Assembly (NCBI RefSeq): GCF_030295995.1
Contig: NZ_AP027365.1
Location: 2,326,066-2,390,065, forward strand
Reading direction: 5' to 3'
DNA length: 64,000 nucleotides
Source of the DNA: Thalassotalea hakodatensis
GTDB lineage: Bacteria > Pseudomonadota > Gammaproteobacteria > Enterobacterales > Alteromonadaceae
Shown here: positions 40,260 through 48,792 of the stretch, piece after piece
Position numbering within the stretch: position 1 is the first letter of the stretch
Layout of the letters: the number at the start of each line of letters is the position of its first letter
Notes under the pieces: generated by a model
The model's input: only the letters and a program-made list of their open reading frames with translations
The model's database searches: none
What the model was told of the DNA's origin: nothing
Position numbers and translations under genes: made by a program

Positions 40260-41486
40260 ATGACAATTGGAATTGGCGGCTCAACAGCCGAAATTGAATT
40301 AGAAAAGCTTAAAAGCCTTGCGCCTACTATGCCAGGTATTTCCATTGAAGAGTACCAAGCACGAATAAATAAAGCGACTGAACTAATGTCAGCTAACAAT
40401 ATTGACGCTGTTTACTTAAACGCTGGAACAAATCTCCACTATTTCACAGGTACGAAATGGTATGCGAGCGAACGCTTAGTTGGTGCCCTTTTAACTAAAA
40501 ATGGAGCTGTAACTTACATAGCACCCCATTTTGAAATTGATACATTACGCCAACACATGGTGATTGAAGGCGACGTTCAAGGATGGCATGAACATGAAAG
40601 CCCTTTTCAATGTTGTATAGACACGCTTAGTGATATAGCGCCTCATTGCCAAACATTAGCCATTGACGAATCTACCGCTTTTTTTATCGCAAATGGTATT
40701 CAAAAGGTTGCCAAAAACCTTGAACTTATTGATGCAAAACCAGTTACCGCTGGTTGCCGCATGCAAAAATCTGATCATGAAATAGCAATTTTACAAACAG
40801 CAATGAACATGACATTAGAAGTGCATAAAGCTGTTGCAAAAATTCTTCGTGTTGGTATTTCAACACAAGAAGTAGAAGCATTTATTGATCAAGCTCATCG
40901 AGCCGTTGGCGCAACGAACGGCTCTTATTTTTGTATCGTGTTATTTGGACAAGACTCTTCTTACCCTCATGGCGTTAAAACCCCTAAAAACCTTGAACAC
41001 AATGATATGGTATTGATTGATACTGGTTATCAGCTTCACGGCTATAATTCCGATATCACAAGATCTTATGTGTTTGGTGAAGCAACTGACAAGCAACGAA
41101 AAATGTGGCAAGTAGAAAAGGATGCTCAGATTGCAGCCTTTAATGCCGCGCAGATCGGTAAGCCTTGCGGTGTTGTTGATATAGCTGCTCGTGACTTCCT
41201 TACAAGCCAAGGTTTAGGTCCTGATTATCAAACACCCGGTTGTCCTCATCGTACAGGTCACGGTATTGGTTTGGATATTCATGAATGGCCTTATTTAGTT
41301 CGAAGTGAACAAACACCACTAGCCCGTGGTATGTGTTTTTCTAATGAACCTATGTTGGTGTTTCCACAAGAGTTTGGCATTCGTTTAGAAGATCACTTTT
41401 ACATGACAGAGCAAGGGGCTAGATGGTTTACAGAACCTGCATACAGTATAAATAACCCATTTGGATATCCACAAAACGAAGAATAA
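40260..41486 (+). CDS. M24 family Xaa-Pro aminopeptidase/dipeptidase
   Basis: A 408-residue metallopeptidase of pita-bread fold with a creatinase-like N-terminal domain (about 1-165). The metal ligands are visible: Asp in LIDTGYQLHGYNSDITR (two), His in TGHGIGLDIHEWP, Glu in SNEPML and Glu in IRLEDHF. It cleaves peptides before proline in the cytosol. The exact class (PepP, PepQ or relatives) is not settled by sequence reading. Confidence 0.88.
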   Translation: MTIGIGGSTAEIELEKLKSLAPTMPGISIEEYQARINKATELMSANNIDAVYLNAGTNLHYFTGTKWYASERLVGALLTKNGAVTYIAPHFEIDTLRQHMVIEGDVQGWHEHESPFQCCIDTLSDIAPHCQTLAIDESTAFFIANGIQKVAKNLELIDAKPVTAGCRMQKSDHEIAILQTAMNMTLEVHKAVAKILRVGISTQEVEAFIDQAHRAVGATNGSYFCIVLFGQDSSYPHGVKTPKNLEHNDMVLIDTGYQLHGYNSDITRSYVFGEATDKQRKMWQVEKDAQIAAFNAAQIGKPCGVVDIAARDFLTSQGLGPDYQTPGCPHRTGHGIGLDIHEWPYLVRSEQTPLARGMCFSNEPMLVFPQEFGIRLEDHFYMTEQGARWFTEPAYSINNPFGYPQNEE

Positions 41487-41611
41487 ATGCGTTTTAATAT
41501 ATCAAAGACGTTATAGAGTAAATAAGCGGGTTTTATTTCTACAATTAAAGTTTGGAGATCTAGCCCGCTTTTAGATAGAATCTTTATTATCAGTCAACAA
41601 CAAACTTTCGT

Positions 41612-42169
41612 ATGCACGCATTTTTAGAATACCTTCCTCTTATTGTTTTCTTTATTGTTTGGAAAATAGCCGGCATTTATTGGGCAACAGGTGCGTTAAT
41701 TATCGCCTCAGCCATTCATCTTTTATCGTTTGTTATTCGAAAACAACCAATCCCTAAAAGACAATGGATTTTCTTCGGGCTTATCGCTATTTTTGGTGGC
41801 CTAACGATTTTTTTCCAAAACGACCAATTTCTAAAATGGAAGGTAACAATCATTAATGGCTTATTTGCCAGTGTACTCATTATCAGTGATACCTTTTTTG
41901 GTAAAAACTTGATCAAACAACTCATGGGTGAGTCTTTAGCACTTCCTGAAAATATTTGGAAAAAATTAAACCTCTCTTGGGCAATATTTTTTGCTCTTTG
42001 TGCGATACTAAACTTATATATCGCGTATAATTATTCTCAAGAATTTTGGGTGAATTTTAAAGTATTTGGTTTAATGGGCATGACGTTTGTTTTTGCCATA
42101 TCAACCATTTTTGCTATTTATAAATATTTACCTCAAGAAGAATCAGAATCCCCAAAAGATCCAAAATAA
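41612..42169 (+). CDS. yciB: Inner-membrane septation protein YciB (IspZ)
   Basis: A 185-residue protein with five membrane helices. Family features are FFIVWKIAGIYWATGALI near the start, FQNDQFLKWKVT and WKKLNLSWAIFF. YciB works in envelope maintenance and division in enterics. It is followed by yciI ten bp later, and the two probably share a transcript. Confidence 0.92.
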   Translation: MHAFLEYLPLIVFFIVWKIAGIYWATGALIIASAIHLLSFVIRKQPIPKRQWIFFGLIAIFGGLTIFFQNDQFLKWKVTIINGLFASVLIISDTFFGKNLIKQLMGESLALPENIWKKLNLSWAIFFALCAILNLYIAYNYSQEFWVNFKVFGLMGMTFVFAISTIFAIYKYLPQEESESPKDPK

Positions 42170-42179
42170 GAGATAATAA

Positions 42180-42482
42180 ATGTATTATTTGATCTATAGT
42201 GAAGATATAGAAAACAGCTTAGCATTAAGAATGACCGTTCGAGATAAACATTTAGCGCGATTATCTTTGCTACAAGAACAAGGCCGATTATTAGTCGCAG
42301 GTCCTTGCCCTGCGATTGATAGTGAAAACCCAGGAGACGCTGGTTTTACTGGTTCATTAATCATTGCTGCCTTTGATAGCCTTGAAGCTGCACAAACATG
42401 GGCAAATGACGACCCTTACATTGATGCTGGCGTGTATAAAAATGTTACCGTTAAACCTTACAAAAAGGTATTACCTGCGTAA
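42180..42482 (+). CDS. yciI: YciI-like protein
   Basis: A 100-residue ferredoxin-like-fold protein of the YCII family. It keeps the His/Asp pair (RDKHLARL and [13 protein letters not shown]). The biochemical role of YciI is not established. It is translationally coupled to the next gene (TAATG overlap). Confidence 0.9.
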   Translation: MYYLIYSEDIENSLALRMTVRDKHLARLSLLQEQGRLLVAGPCPAIDSENPGDAGFTGSLIIAAFDSLEAAQTWANDDPYIDAGVYKNVTVKPYKKVLPA

Positions 42483-42895
42483 TGAAGCTAATACGTAAAT
42501 ATACACATTATTCACTGCTATGCATTGCAAGCATCATCAGTTATCAAGCAAGTGCCGTGAATGAAAAAACAATTGAAGTTTGTGAGCAAAACTATAACAA
42601 GGTTGACGAGCTTTCAATGTGTTTTGACAGCGTAAAAGAAAACGTAGATAAAGAAATGCAAACGTGGATTAATAACCAAACATTTGTATTGGAAGAGTTT
42701 TCTATCGTTACTGGTCGAAGAGCAGCATTAAATATGTTTAAGCGTTCACAACGTAACTTTATTACTTACCGCGAGAATAACTGTCGATGGCAGTATTTAC
42801 ATATTTCACCAGACAAAAAAGCGGCTTCTGCCTACAAAAAGTGCTATATCTTGTTAACGCAAAGCCGTATTAAAGAACTTAGTCGTCTTAACTAA
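42482..42895 (+). CDS. Secreted LprI-like (DUF1311) protein
   Basis: A 137-residue protein with a signal peptide (cleavage likely after ASA, about residue 26). The mature helical domain has paired cysteines (EVCEQNY, SMCFDS, NCRWQY, KKCYIL). This spacing is that of the DUF1311 lysozyme-inhibitor LprI N-terminal family. Overlap with yciI suggests one operon. Function is inferred only from the family. Confidence 0.7.
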   Translation: MKLIRKYTHYSLLCIASIISYQASAVNEKTIEVCEQNYNKVDELSMCFDSVKENVDKEMQTWINNQTFVLEEFSIVTGRRAALNMFKRSQRNFITYRENNCRWQYLHISPDKKAASAYKKCYILLTQSRIKELSRLN

Positions 42896-42949
42896 GCCGT
42901 CAATTTTTCATAATTTGCTCTTGCATTCTTCATAATATCCCCCTCGCAT

Positions 42950-42971
42950 TAGTGGCACACAAGTGCCACTA
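42950..42971 (+). terminator. Hairpin after the yciB operon
   Basis: A perfect 9-bp stem, TAGTGGCAC with GTGCCACTA, and a four-base loop, about 55 bp after the stop. There is no U-run, so it may be a Rho-independent-like end or a 3' stabilising hairpin. Confidence 0.5.
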
Positions 42972-43269
42972 GCGTTAATTGATAACACATTTAATTTGAT
43001 TTCTATGCGTCCTTCCTACTATGCAATGTAAAAATAAGCATAATGTAAATTCGATTAAACCACGCAATAATCTTTAAAAAACCTATGTCTCATCACCTAG
43101 AAGTTTCCCAACTAATTGCAAAAATAATCTAAAAGCAATTGATCTGAAATGATATTTTATACAATTGTTTATCTCTCTGAACATAAAGTTGAATTATTTA
43201 CACGCAAGCTGTCTTTGATCATCAAAAATATTGGTATTTTTTTCTTGATTTACGTTAAAAATACATATA
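42972..43269. other. Leader of the sulA-like gene, no gene
   Basis: About 300 bp of AT-rich DNA. A 63-codon open frame here (from 43149) has no ribosome binding site and runs into the LexA box and sulA-like start, so I reject it. TTGATT at 43245 could be a -35 element for a promoter overlapping the LexA box. Confidence 0.5.
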
Positions 43270-43285
43270 CTGTTGCTTTATACAG
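43270..43285 (+). promoter_or_regulatory. LexA operator (SOS box)
   Basis: CTGTTGCTTTATACAG is a perfect CTGT-N8-ACAG gammaproteobacterial SOS box. It lies 21-36 bp before the start codon of the sulA-like gene. Its position means LexA would block the promoter until DNA damage. Confidence 0.88.
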
Positions 43286-43305
43286 TATATGTACAGGTAA
43301 ACAGT

Positions 43306-43710
43306 ATGAACAATTTAACAACCGTTTCAACAACAGCTAAACGTCCAATTCACTGGCTTAATGTAAAATCAATTCAAGAGATTAGCCAAGCATCATTGCA
43401 ATATGTGGATATATGCAAACGACATGCGCTTGACAAAAAGTGGGTACTCTTGGTAAATCCAGAAGGTGAAGCGATTGCAGCATTAAATGACCTACCTCAT
43501 TTAGATAAAAGCAAAATATTGAAAGTAAATACCACCAAAACGCCTGTCAGTTTTGACAATATTAAATCTGCATTATGCAAAGGAAACTGCTCGGCTGTCG
43601 TGCTATGCAACCCTTGCTTAAAACAACAAGAAATTGCAGAGTTACAAAAATATGCACGTTTAGGTAAAACAGAATGTGTGGTATTAACAAACAATAAAAC
43701 GATCCATTAA
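43306..43710 (+). CDS. sulA: SulA-like SOS cell-division inhibitor
   Basis: A 134-residue protein of RecA-like fold family SulA. It aligns with the E. coli core by eye: DKKWVLLVNP versus SRWQLWLTP, DNIKSALCKGNCSAVVL versus ESMVRALRTGNYSVVIG, and EIAELQKYARLG versus EHAELVDAANEG. SulA blocks FtsZ assembly during the SOS response. The start ATG at 43306 has AGGTAA upstream, and an upstream in-frame start at 43273 lies inside the LexA box. The LexA box strengthens the call. Confidence 0.82.
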   Translation: MNNLTTVSTTAKRPIHWLNVKSIQEISQASLQYVDICKRHALDKKWVLLVNPEGEAIAALNDLPHLDKSKILKVNTTKTPVSFDNIKSALCKGNCSAVVLCNPCLKQQEIAELQKYARLGKTECVVLTNNKTIH

Positions 43711-43778
43711 CACTAGGTTGGTTGCAAATATCTCGAATCACCATAAAATAGCGCTCAATACTATTTTTGGGAATAATG

Positions 43779-44285
43779 ATGCTTTGTCTTTGTGGCAGTA
43801 AACAAAACGAAAACGCGTGTTGTAAGCCTATCGTTGAAGGCAGTCGAGTCGCAAACTTCCCAGAACAGCTAATGCGTTCTAGATATTACAGTTATGCTGT
43901 GAAAAATGTTGACTACTTATGTAATACATATACTTCACCTCAAAAGGTGGCAAGTTTGAAGGCTGATATTTCAGCATGGTGCCAACAAACTCAATGGTTA
44001 AAGCTCGTGATACATGATGCTGAAAACATTTCACGAGAAGAGTTCATGCAACGAGCGTTTAACGCTCAGTCCTCGCCTTTACCAACAGTGACCTTTTCTG
44101 CATTTTTTATCGTTGATAATGTATATTGCCAGATATCTGAGAAGTCACACTTTACTGTTGAAGATAACCAATGGCGATATGAATCAGGCGACGTTATAGA
44201 GCAAATTGAGATTGCAAAATTAACACGAAACTCTCCATGCCCCTGTGAAAGTGGTAAAAAATACAAACGCTGCTGCATGGGTTAA
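43779..44285 (+). CDS. ychJ: YchJ-family (UPF0225) SEC-C zinc-motif protein
   Basis: About 168 residues with SEC-C-like cysteine clusters at both ends: CLCGSKQNENACC at the N-terminus and CPCESGKKYKRCC at the C-terminus. The middle has PEQLMRSRYYSYAVKNVDYL, the classic YchJ core. The C-terminal cluster has Glu where CPCGSGKK is usual. Tandem ATGs occur at 43776 and 43779; GGGA is better spaced for the second. Function in the cell is unknown. Confidence 0.88.
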   Translation: MLCLCGSKQNENACCKPIVEGSRVANFPEQLMRSRYYSYAVKNVDYLCNTYTSPQKVASLKADISAWCQQTQWLKLVIHDAENISREEFMQRAFNAQSSPLPTVTFSAFFIVDNVYCQISEKSHFTVEDNQWRYESGDVIEQIEIAKLTRNSPCPCESGKKYKRCCMG

Positions 44286-44316
44286 ACAATAAGCTTTTTG
44301 ATTTTACGCTGATAAG

Positions 44317-45729
44317 TTAACTCTGGCTTTCAACCTCAGTGATTAACGCGCCTAACGTTTTTAATGCTACTAATCGCTTACTTGTCATTGAATGATTAAA
44401 ACTCATTCTCAGATAATGTGGATAATGCTCAGACACAGAAAACAGTTGCCCTGGCGTTAAAGTAATACCAAATGCTTTTGCCTTTAAATATAATTGATGA
44501 CTATCCACAGTTTCAGGCAAAGCAACCCACAAACTATTACCACCTTCAGGGTTTGTATAAAGTACGCTACTAGGTAAATGTTTATTGATAGCACTGATCA
44601 GTTGTTGCTTTTGATGAGCTAAGTTTACCATTAATTTTTGTAAGTGTCGGCGATAGCCCCCATCGGACATGAATATTGCTAAACCTTGTTGTTGTGCACG
44701 ACTCGTTGCCAAGCTCGTTGCCAGCTTTAAACGAACGAGTTGAGATTGAAACTGACCACCAACTACCCACCCAATACGTAAATCTTTTGAAAGCGCTTTT
44801 GACATTGAACCACATAAAATAACATGATTGTTTTCATCAAGCGCTTTTAATGGACTACGTAGATGAGAAAATGACATATCTCCATAAATGTCATCTTCGA
44901 TGATTGTAAAGTGGTATTCATTAGCTAACGCTAATAATTTCAACTGATGCTTTATTGGCATACAAGCACCTGTAGGGGTTGCAAAGTTAGGAGTAACGAC
45001 ACACACTTTAACTTGCCATTTCATCAAAGCTTCTTCTAAGGCATCAACCTTGAGTCCTGTTTCTGAGCAAGATGGAATTTCAATAATATTGAGGTTTAAT
45101 TGTTCAAGAGCTTGCAAAACACCATAAAATGCTGGGCTTTCAACAGCTACATTGTCTCCTGGCTTAGTTGTACATAATAGTGATAAAAATAAGGCATGCT
45201 GACAGCCCGAAGTAATACAAAACTGCTCTTCCGTAATCGAAGCACCGCGATGCCGATACCTCAGACTAAGTTGCTGTCTTAGCATGGGCTCACCAAGAGG
45301 TTGATCGTAATACATTGCGAAGTCATTAGGTTGATTACGTGTTACACGATTGATTGTGCGGTTTAGCGCTACAATTGCATTATCAGCACTTATCTGTTCA
45401 CTTTTTGGTAAAATATCGAAAGCCGCACCCGTTGCCATCACATCATAAAACAACACAGGTAAATTTACTTTCACTAAGGCTAGATCATGTGACAATGTCA
45501 TTGTTTGCTGATGTTGGGCCACTTTGTTTTTCACGAAATAACCACGCTTAAACGACGCTTCAACGATTGATTGAGCCTCTAATTCACGTAATGCGTGCAC
45601 GACGGTATTTATCGAATACCCATACTTTGAAGACAGTTCCCGGATCGACGGTAATTTTTCACCATTTAACCATTGATGTTGGTTAATTTGTCGCGTTAGC
45701 ATCTTTGCTAATACTTTATATTTATGCAT
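44317..45729 (-). CDS. MocR/GntR-type regulator with aminotransferase-like domain
   Basis: A 470-residue regulator. The N-terminal GntR winged helix (about 1-75) contains LPSIRELSSKYGYSINTVVHAL. A fold-type I aminotransferase domain follows, with PNFATPTGACMP and the PLP lysine in CGSMSKALSKDLRIGW. Regulators of this family (PdxR, GabR, MocR) sense amines or PLP and bind direct repeats. It is divergent from ccoG, with candidate repeats between them. The effector is unknown. Confidence 0.88.
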   Translation of the reverse strand: MHKYKVLAKMLTRQINQHQWLNGEKLPSIRELSSKYGYSINTVVHALRELEAQSIVEASFKRGYFVKNKVAQHQQTMTLSHDLALVKVNLPVLFYDVMATGAAFDILPKSEQISADNAIVALNRTINRVTRNQPNDFAMYYDQPLGEPMLRQQLSLRYRHRGASITEEQFCITSGCQHALFLSLLCTTKPGDNVAVESPAFYGVLQALEQLNLNIIEIPSCSETGLKVDALEEALMKWQVKVCVVTPNFATPTGACMPIKHQLKLLALANEYHFTIIEDDIYGDMSFSHLRSPLKALDENNHVILCGSMSKALSKDLRIGWVVGGQFQSQLVRLKLATSLATSRAQQQGLAIFMSDGGYRRHLQKLMVNLAHQKQQLISAINKHLPSSVLYTNPEGGNSLWVALPETVDSHQLYLKAKAFGITLTPGQLFSVSEHYPHYLRMSFNHSMTSKRLVALKTLGALITEVESQS

Positions 45730-45750
45730 GTTTTCAATAAAATTATTATT

Positions 45751-45792
45751 CTGTACCCATTGTAATTAAAAATTCTGTATCTGTAACCAATA
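45751..45792. promoter_or_regulatory. Direct-repeat operator candidate between MocR gene and ccoG
   Basis: CTGTACCCATTG at 45751 and CTGTAACCAATA at 45781 share 9 of 12 bases. Their starts are 30 bp apart, close to three helical turns. MocR/GabR proteins bind such same-face direct repeats. This is a prediction from sequence alone. Confidence 0.45.
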
Positions 45793-45836
45793 AACGTAAC
45801 ATTCTAAAATTCTACTATTAAGTAGTATTAGAGCTA

Positions 45837-47210
45837 ATGTTCATGTCTCAACCAAAGCAAGATCAAGTAATTTTTCAGACAACACATATCGATAGTCCCA
45901 TTTATATAAAAGAACAAAAAGGTCATTATCAACGGGTCAGAAGGCTTTTATCTTCAATGTTACTTTGTTTATTTATTGTTATTCCATTTTTTCAATATCA
46001 AGGGCAACAGGCTGTCCTCTTTGACTTAACATCACAAAAGTTGCATTTCTTCTCATTCATTTTTTACCCGCATGATCTCTTGCTTTTTGTGTTTATTTTT
46101 ATCATTGCAGCGTTCTTGTTATTTGTTGTATCTAAAAAATATGGTCGTGTTTGGTGCGGGTTTACGTGTCCTCAAACAATTTGGACCTTATTGTTTGTTT
46201 GGGTAGAGCATAGAATTGAAGGCAATCGAGCACAAAGAATTGCGCTAGATAGTACGCCATTAACGATTAAAAAAATAATGTTAAAAACCACTAAGCATTT
46301 TATATGGCTTTTAATTTCGGCACTCACTAGTTTAGTTTTTATGTCTTACTTTAATCCTGTAATGTCCTTGTATACTGATCTAGTTACCGGAAACTTATCC
46401 AGTACTTTCTTAAACTGGACATTCTTTTTCTTAGTGTGTACTTATATCAACGCTGGCTGGATACGTGAAAAAATGTGCGAACATATGTGCCCATACTCAC
46501 GCTTTCAATCGGTAATGTTTAACGAAAGTACCAGTATTGTTACTTATAACAATGAGCGTGGCGAACAACGAGGTGCACGAAAATTAAAACATTCAAAGCC
46601 CGCACACTTAGGCGATTGTGTTGACTGCAACTTATGTGTGCATGTTTGTCCTGTTGGTATTGATATTCGAGAGGGCCTTCAATATCAGTGCATCAGTTGT
46701 GGGCTTTGTATCGACGCCTGTGACCAAGTGATGGCTAGGTTCGGCTATAAAGAGCGACTAATAAGTTTCGCAAAAACGGTTAGGCAGACAAAAAACACTG
46801 CAGTTATTTTTTACACTCTTACAATTATAGCGTTAGCGATTGCCTTTTCAGTTTGGTTATCATACCGAAGTCCAATTGAGTTAACCGTTATTAAAGATAG
46901 AAATACGTTATATCGTCAACTTTCTACTGGTCAAATTGAAAATGTATTTCAACTAAAGTTTATCAATAAGTCTATGCAACCAATAACGCTTACACTAAAC
47001 ACAACTTTAGAGAATACTTTTTCAATCAGTGGCGGTAATAGTATTACCTTAATGAGTCAACAAAGTTATCAAAAGACTCTCGTGATTAAGTCCCCTGTTG
47101 ACTACAATACGGTAGTAAAACCTTTTAATTTTATTCTTAAGGATGCTAAAACCAATAACGTTGTGCTAGCGAGAAAATCAAATTTTCATGCGTTATCGCA
47201 TACTCAATAA
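45837..47210 (+). CDS. ccoG: CcoG (RdxA/FixG) family iron-sulfur membrane protein
   Basis: A 457-residue protein with about five membrane helices. It has the Cys motif CGFTCPQTIWT and two 4Fe-4S clusters, CVDCNLCVHVCPVGIDIR and CISCGLCIDACDQVM. The C-terminal immunoglobulin-like domain sits beyond the last helix (about 325-345). CcoG reduces copper(II) for cbb3 oxidase assembly. It is usually in a ccoNOPQ-GHIS cluster but stands alone here, next to a MocR regulator. ATGs at 45837 and 45843 are both possible starts. Confidence 0.92.
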   Translation: MFMSQPKQDQVIFQTTHIDSPIYIKEQKGHYQRVRRLLSSMLLCLFIVIPFFQYQGQQAVLFDLTSQKLHFFSFIFYPHDLLLFVFIFIIAAFLLFVVSKKYGRVWCGFTCPQTIWTLLFVWVEHRIEGNRAQRIALDSTPLTIKKIMLKTTKHFIWLLISALTSLVFMSYFNPVMSLYTDLVTGNLSSTFLNWTFFFLVCTYINAGWIREKMCEHMCPYSRFQSVMFNESTSIVTYNNERGEQRGARKLKHSKPAHLGDCVDCNLCVHVCPVGIDIREGLQYQCISCGLCIDACDQVMARFGYKERLISFAKTVRQTKNTAVIFYTLTIIALAIAFSVWLSYRSPIELTVIKDRNTLYRQLSTGQIENVFQLKFINKSMQPITLTLNTTLENTFSISGGNSITLMSQQSYQKTLVIKSPVDYNTVVKPFNFILKDAKTNNVVLARKSNFHALSHTQ

Positions 47211-47242
47211 CACAGTAAATATATAGAATAAAATCCAACAAC

Positions 47243-47274
47243 GTTACGTTGTATTAGCGCTTATACAACGTAAC
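47243..47274. terminator. Convergent-gene terminator
   Basis: A perfect 12-bp stem, GTTACGTTGTAT with ATACAACGTAAC, and an eight-base loop between the convergent ccoG and DUF4019 genes. T-rich DNA lies on the plus side. Confidence 0.75.
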
Positions 47275-47289
47275 TTAAGTTCTTTATTA

Positions 47290-47682
47290 TTATTTAATGA
47301 AGTAGCCAAGCGCACGCCACTGCCCACTGCTTTTACTTAATGTTATCGTTTCAACCGCTTCCTTTTTATTGGAAAAATTCGTTTTATATTGGATAACGAC
47401 ATAATCACCTTTAGGCATATTGGGTAATGAATCATATTCTTTATGAATTAAAACTTCACGTGAGTTCACATGACCTAAAGGAGTACGAACGCTCTTAAGT
47501 GCCTCATCCCATTTTTGTTTGGTAAGTTGATCTTTAAATGTAGGATCTGCCTCTTGCCAGCTTTTCGTATAATTTGCTTTATCAATAATATTTAACCACG
47601 CTTTTCCCGCGTTTAATGGTTCATTAGCCAAAACTGGCACGGTAAAGCATAAAGATAATATGAACAGTAACTTTTTCATCAT
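47290..47682 (-). CDS. Secreted DUF4019 protein
   Basis: A 130-residue protein. The signal peptide (residues 1-20) ends VLANE. The mature domain has AGKAWLNIIDKANYTKSWQEAD, VRTPLGHVNSREV and GDYVVIQYKTNFSNK, which is the DUF4019 pattern. Periplasmic location is likely and the role unknown. GGAGT precedes the start. Confidence 0.82.
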   Translation of the reverse strand: MMKKLLFILSLCFTVPVLANEPLNAGKAWLNIIDKANYTKSWQEADPTFKDQLTKQKWDEALKSVRTPLGHVNSREVLIHKEYDSLPNMPKGDYVVIQYKTNFSNKKEAVETITLSKSSGQWRALGYFIK

Positions 47683-47866
47683 AACTCCTTTTAATAAATC
47701 GTAAGTCCACCTATAAACGGCAGAAAATACACATTGAATTCAATTTTCAATATTGACGATATACATCGTATTCACTGAGGAATATATCGTGTATTGATTA
47801 ATCGAAAGGCTAGCATAAAAAGGCAGCTTACCCAAATTAGTAATATCAAAGCTTATACTTATAAAA

Positions 47867-48556
47867 TTATATCGCGGCTTTCACCGCTTTTTCGGCGTGA
47901 ATTGACGTGGTGTCTAACAGCGTAACACTCGTATCTGGTTGTTGAACCAACATACCGATTTCAGTACACCCTAATATTACAGCCTCTGCGCCTTGTTCAG
48001 CCAAGGAATTAATAATTCTTAGATATTCCGCCTTAGACGCTGACAAGCATTCGCCAAAACATAGCTCTGTATAAATAACGTTATGAACAATCTGTCTGTC
48101 GTTTTCATCGGGTACCACTACTGATAAACCGTATTTTTCACTTAACCGCCCTTTGTAAAAAGGTTGTTCCATTGTGAAGGCTGTGCCCAACAAACCCACT
48201 TTTTTGATACCTTTTGCAACAAGAACCTCAGCGGTTGCATCAGCAATATGTAATAATGGAATAGTTATTGATGCTTCTATTTGTGGCGCCACTTTATGCA
48301 TAGTATTAGTGCAAATTAGTAAAAAATCAGCACCTGCAGATTCAACTTTTCTTGCGGCATCAACAAGTATGTCGGCAGTACCTTGCCAGTCACCACTGTG
48401 CTGTAGCTTTTCAATCGGTGCGAAATCAACACTATACATTGCAATTTTTGCCGAATGTAAACCACACAGTTCCGCTCTAACCCCTTCGTTAATCGCTTTA
48501 TAATAGCCAACTGTGCTTTCCCAGCTCATACCACCTAAAAGGCCAATTGTTTTCAT
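47867..48556 (-). CDS. Aspartate/glutamate racemase family protein
   Basis: A 229-residue PLP-independent racemase. It opens with MKTIGLLGGMSWEST. The two catalytic cysteines lie in LLICTNTMHK and LGCTEIGML. It resembles the YgeA/RacX branch, broad-specificity racemases making D-amino acids. The gene is isolated, without a clear operon partner. Confidence 0.88.
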   Translation of the reverse strand: MKTIGLLGGMSWESTVGYYKAINEGVRAELCGLHSAKIAMYSVDFAPIEKLQHSGDWQGTADILVDAARKVESAGADFLLICTNTMHKVAPQIEASITIPLLHIADATAEVLVAKGIKKVGLLGTAFTMEQPFYKGRLSEKYGLSVVVPDENDRQIVHNVIYTELCFGECLSASKAEYLRIINSLAEQGAEAVILGCTEIGMLVQQPDTSVTLLDTTSIHAEKAVKAAI

Positions 48557-48792
48557 ACGTAATCCTTCTTTAAACTCACTTAGATTTAATATGAGTTAAA
48601 CAATAACTACAATTTGAATAGCTAATGCTACTTAACAAAAAATCGCTTAGGGTTTTAGTGTCTATATTTGCAAAACTTGCCTTAACGCAATAACACTAAA
48701 ATACCAATGTATTTAACGTTGTGCTACCAAATACGTTTGGATGCATTAAAAGCAGTCATTAGCACACAAAATACAACGGTTAGTATAAATGA

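Noticed and set aside
43149-43340. Plus-strand open frame of 63 codons
   Set aside because: It has no ribosome site, and it overlaps the LexA box and the start of the sulA-like gene in another frame.
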